From Albidovulum sp. (GTDB lineage: Bacteria > Pseudomonadota > Alphaproteobacteria > Rhodobacterales > Rhodobacteraceae): 8,541 nt of DNA. The DNA lies in NCBI GenBank assembly GCA_030837825.1, contig JAUQYB010000047.1, forward strand, positions 1 to 8,541. The letters run 5' to 3'. A program made the position numbers and the translations under genes. Positions 6,398 through 8,541 of the stretch are shown piece after piece. The notes below the pieces were generated by a model. It had not been told where the DNA came from. It was given only the letters and a program-made list of their open reading frames with translations, and did no database searches. Position 1 is the first letter of the stretch. Every line of letters begins with the position of its first letter.

Positions 6398-7419
6398 GCC
6401 CCCTTCTCCATCACGTGAAGCGCGGCCGTGTCCCAGTCGAGCGCGATCTCTGCCCCGATCTCGGGAACCGCAACCCCGGCCGGAACCAGCACCGCGATCC
6501 CGCCTTCCTCCGGGCCGGAGGGCGCGCCGGACTGCCGCAGCGCCTCGGCCCGGACATGCAGCCGCGTGCCCGCGCCGAGGTAGCGCGCGCCGGTGACGGT
6601 GCCGCGAACCCGGCCCCCGGGGACGAGCCGGATCGCCTCGGGCCTGAGGCTCGCCCAGGCCCGCGGTCCGCCGAGCGCCGCGGTCACCTCGGGCGCGAGC
6701 ACGTTCGACGAGCCGACGAAATCCGCCACGAAACGGGTCGCAGGGCGTTCGTAGATCTCCGCCGGCGTGCCCACCTGCGCCACCCGGCCTTCGTTGAAGA
6801 CCGCCACCCGGTCGGCCATGCTGAGCGCCTCGCCTTGGTCGTGGGTCACGAAAACGAACGTGATTCCAAGGCGTTGCTGGAGGGACTTCAACTCGTCCTG
6901 CATCGCCTCGCGGAGCTTGAGGTCGAGCGCGCCGTGGGGTTCGTCGAGCAGGAGCACGCGCGGTTCGTTGACCAGCGCGCGCGCCAGCGCCACGCGCTGC
7001 CGCTGGCCGCCCGACAGTTGCGCGGGCTTGCGTTCGCCGAACCCGTCGAGCTTCACCAGCGCCAGAAGCTCCTCGGCCTTCGCCAGGCGGGTGCGCCGGT
7101 CGATGCCCTTCACCATCAACCCGTAGGCCACGTTGTCGCGCACCGACATGTGCGGAAACAGCGCATAGTCCTGAAAGACGGTGTTCACCTGCCGCCGGTT
7201 GGGCGGCACCGTGCCCATGTCCTGGCCGAAGATGCGCACCGTGCCGGAGGTCGGCATCTCGAACCCCGAGATGAGCCTGAGGCAGGTCGTCTTGCCGGAG
7301 CCTGAGGGGCCCAGCATGGCGAAGAACGACCCTTCGGCGATCGAAAGGTCGACGCCGTCCACCGCGCGGACAGCGCCGAAATGGCGGCTGACGGTCTGGA
7401 ATTCGACGGCTGCGGTCAT
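6394..7419 (-). CDS. ydcT: Polyamine-type ABC transporter ATP-binding protein, PotA/YdcT-like
   Basis: Cytoplasmic ATPase that powers the importer. In its 341 residues: Walker A GPSGSGKT (37-44), Q-loop Gln83 (FQDYALFPHMS), ABC signature LSGGQRQR (135-142), Walker B VLLLDEP (155-161) with Glu160, and switch His193 in VTHDQGEALSM. A C-terminal TOBE-like region follows (about 257-338), with the usual SLRPEAIRL entry. FVADFVGSSN (230-239) is typical of the PotA family. The D-loop reads DEPHGALD, where relatives have DEPLGALD; His162 is an unusual substitution. ATG 7419 gives a standard N-terminus (MTAAVEFQTVSRHFGAVRAVDGV). It has no good Shine-Dalgarno sequence, the weakest start in the operon. 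Its stop overlaps the ydcU start by 4 nt. A 95-nt gap with a hairpin separates it from ydcS. Confidence 0.95.
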   Translation of the reverse strand: MTAAVEFQTVSRHFGAVRAVDGVDLSIAEGSFFAMLGPSGSGKTTCLRLISGFEMPTSGTVRIFGQDMGTVPPNRRQVNTVFQDYALFPHMSVRDNVAYGLMVKGIDRRTRLAKAEELLALVKLDGFGERKPAQLSGGQRQRVALARALVNEPRVLLLDEPHGALDLKLREAMQDELKSLQQRLGITFVFVTHDQGEALSMADRVAVFNEGRVAQVGTPAEIYERPATRFVADFVGSSNVLAPEVTAALGGPRAWASLRPEAIRLVPGGRVRGTVTGARYLGAGTRLHVRAEALRQSGAPSGPEEGGIAVLVPAGVAVPEIGAEIALDWDTAALHVMEKGA

Positions 7420-7476
7420 GGCGGGGTCCGGACAAAAGCCTGCCTGCCGGTGGCGGGTGCCCAGCCGGCCGGACGG

Positions 7477-7504
7477 GCAGGATGGGCAACAATGCCCATC
7501 CTGC
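7477..7504 (-). terminator. Perfect 12-bp stem-loop between ydcS and ydcT
   Basis: GCAGGATGGGCA (7477-7488) and TGCCCATCCTGC (7493-7504) are perfect inverted repeats around a 4-nt loop (TTGT on the transcribed strand). The stem starts 10 nt after the ydcS stop codon and ends 57 nt before the ydcT start. No T-run follows; the next bases on the transcript are GC-rich. I read it as a partial terminator or a 3'-end stabiliser that keeps ydcS mRNA more abundant than the downstream genes, as intercistronic hairpins do after other binding-protein genes. The inverted repeat is certain; the function is inferred. Confidence 0.65.
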
Positions 7505-7514
7505 GGGTTGACGA

Positions 7515-8541
7515 TCAGCGCCCGCCGATCACGCCGATGTAGTCCGACACCCAGCGATAGTAGGGCACGCAGGCGCCTTCACCTTGCGAGCAGTTGGCGA
7601 CCGGCGTGGTCCAGAAGCGGATCTTGTCGAAGTCGTCCATGCCGTTCGCCGTGCAGCCCTCGGCCGTCTGCTGGCCCGAGCCGTCGGTGCAGGAGGCCGG
7701 CGTCACCGGGTTGGAGCCGAACCAGACCGAAAGGTCGGACTGGAGGTTGGAGCTGAGCGTGTGCTCCATCCACTTGTAGGCGCAGTTCGGATGCGGCGCC
7801 TCGGCGTGCATCATAGTCGTGTCTGCCCAGCCGGTTGCGCCCTCTTCGGGAATTGTCGAGGCCACCGGCTGGCCTTCCGCCTTCAGCAGGTTCACCTGGA
7901 ACGGCCAGGTGCCGGAGACGACGACGCCTTCGTTCTTGAAGTCGTCGATCTGGATCATCGCGTCATGCCAGTAGCGGCCGACGAGCTGGCGCTGCTGGCG
8001 CAGCAGGTCGAGCGCGGCCTTGTATTGATCCTCGTTCAGCTCATAGGGGTTGGTGATGCCAAGCTCGGGCTTGTGCGCCATCAGGTATTGCGCCGCGTCG
8101 GCGATGTGGATCGGCCCGTCATAGGCCTGCACGCGGCCCTTGTTCGACTTGCCGTCGGGCAGGGTCTGTTCCTCGAACACCACCGACCAGCTCTTCGGCG
8201 CCTCGGGGAAGACGGTCGTATTGTACATCAGCACGTTCGGGCCCCACTGGTAGGGCACGCCGTAGTGGACGCCATCGACGGTGAACCAAGGCGCGTCCTT
8301 CAGCCGGTCGTCGACGTTCTTCCAGGACGGGATCAGATCCACGTTGACCGGCTGCACCCGCTTGCCCGCGACCAGCCTCAGCGAGGCATCGCCCGAGGCG
8401 GTGACAAGGTCGAAGCCGCCCTCGTTCATCAGCGCCACCATCTCGTCGGAGGTGTTGGCGGTCTTGATGTTGACCTTGCAGCCCGAGGCCTCCTCGAACT
8501 TGGTCACCCAGTCATAGGCCTTGTCGGTCTCGCCGCGCTCG
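7515..8541 (-). CDS. ydcS: Periplasmic polyamine-type substrate-binding protein, PotD/YdcS-like (5' end outside window)
   Basis: Extracytoplasmic binding protein that delivers the substrate to the permeases. 341 residues are visible, starting inside the mature part with ERGETDKAYDWVTKFEEASG; the signal peptide and first strand are missing beyond the right edge. The GTG at 8505-8507 is an internal Val codon, not a start. TSDEMVALM, DLVTASGDASLRL, PYQWGPNVLMYN and a C-terminal DYIGVIGGR match E. coli YdcS (recalled) nearly throughout. Polyamine-pocket residues of PotD appear to be kept: Trp212 of the fragment (SGTWPFQ) for PotD Trp229, and Trp238/Asp240 (GWADTT) for Trp255/Asp257. Putrescine or a related diamine is therefore the likely ligand, but specificity is inferred. 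The fragment has six Cys (21, 253, 284, 296, 317, 324), including a pair in NCSQGEGAC. It is the first visible gene of the operon; its promoter lies outside the window. E. coli YdcS has also been linked to polyhydroxybutyrate synthesis. Confidence 0.93.
   Translation of the reverse strand, partial: ERGETDKAYDWVTKFEEASGCKVNIKTANTSDEMVALMNEGGFDLVTASGDASLRLVAGKRVQPVNVDLIPSWKNVDDRLKDAPWFTVDGVHYGVPYQWGPNVLMYNTTVFPEAPKSWSVVFEEQTLPDGKSNKGRVQAYDGPIHIADAAQYLMAHKPELGITNPYELNEDQYKAALDLLRQQRQLVGRYWHDAMIQIDDFKNEGVVVSGTWPFQVNLLKAEGQPVASTIPEEGATGWADTTMMHAEAPHPNCAYKWMEHTLSSNLQSDLSVWFGSNPVTPASCTDGSGQQTAEGCTANGMDDFDKIRFWTTPVANCSQGEGACVPYYRWVSDYIGVIGGR

Noticed and set aside
6398..7492. N-terminal extension of the ydcU permease to about 676 residues
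   Set aside because: The extra 365 codons are a frame shadow of the ATPase gene. The ATGA overlap at 6394-6397 and a good ribosome site mark the true start.
8505..8507. GTG as the start codon of the binding protein
   Set aside because: The frame stays open to the window edge and encodes ERGETDKAYDW upstream, matching the conserved N-terminal part of YdcS. The true start lies outside the window.
1..8541. A novel defence, mobile or RNA-guided system
   Set aside because: I looked for direct repeat arrays, transposase or recombinase motifs, nuclease, reverse transcriptase or toxin-like small genes, and tRNA-like folds. None was visible; all substantial coding belongs to known metabolic or transport families.

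Overview
The window is a densely packed, very GC-rich stretch. Its strong G/C bias at third codon positions leaves long open but meaningless frames on the opposite strand. Gene content, protein style and the promoter of the short + strand gene suggest an alphaproteobacterium, most likely of the Rhodobacteraceae/Rhodobacterales. This is an inference, because no rRNA or other taxonomic marker is present. There are no tRNAs, rRNAs, CRISPR arrays, transposases or phage genes.

Layout. (1) An amidase-signature hydrolase (+) occupies 44-1459 and follows a C-rich/palindromic leader. (2) Tail to tail with it, 18 bp away, lies aguB (-), encoding N-carbamoylputrescine amidase. (3) A 106-bp divergent intergenic region separates aguB from a CbiX/SirB-like class II chelatase-family gene (+). 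It holds a perfect 12-bp palindrome and a promoter placed for a leaderless transcript. (4) After a short convergent region with a strong GC hairpin comes a minus-strand operon that runs off the right edge. In transcription order it encodes a substrate-binding protein (5' end outside the window), an ATPase, two permeases and 4-aminobutyraldehyde dehydrogenase.

Gene order and protein sizes of this operon match E. coli ydcS-ydcT-ydcU-ydcV-patD closely (comparison from memory). The ATPase/permease/permease genes overlap by 4 and 11 nt, and the dehydrogenase follows after 13 nt. The one sizeable gap, 95 nt between ydcS and ydcT, contains a perfect 12-bp stem with a 4-nt loop. It is a plausible device for making more binding protein than membrane components.

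The genes suggest polyamine use. A putrescine-type importer brings in substrate, AguB makes putrescine from N-carbamoylputrescine (the agmatine branch), and PatD oxidises 4-aminobutanal to GABA. The agmatine deiminase and the putrescine aminotransferase or oxidase needed to link these steps are not in the window. The chelatase-like gene and the amidase have no clear role in this pathway. I found no convincing new system. The most useful second-look items are the ydcS-ydcT hairpin, the half-degenerate duplicated chelatase, the extra Cys pair in YdcS and the unusual D-loop residue in YdcT.
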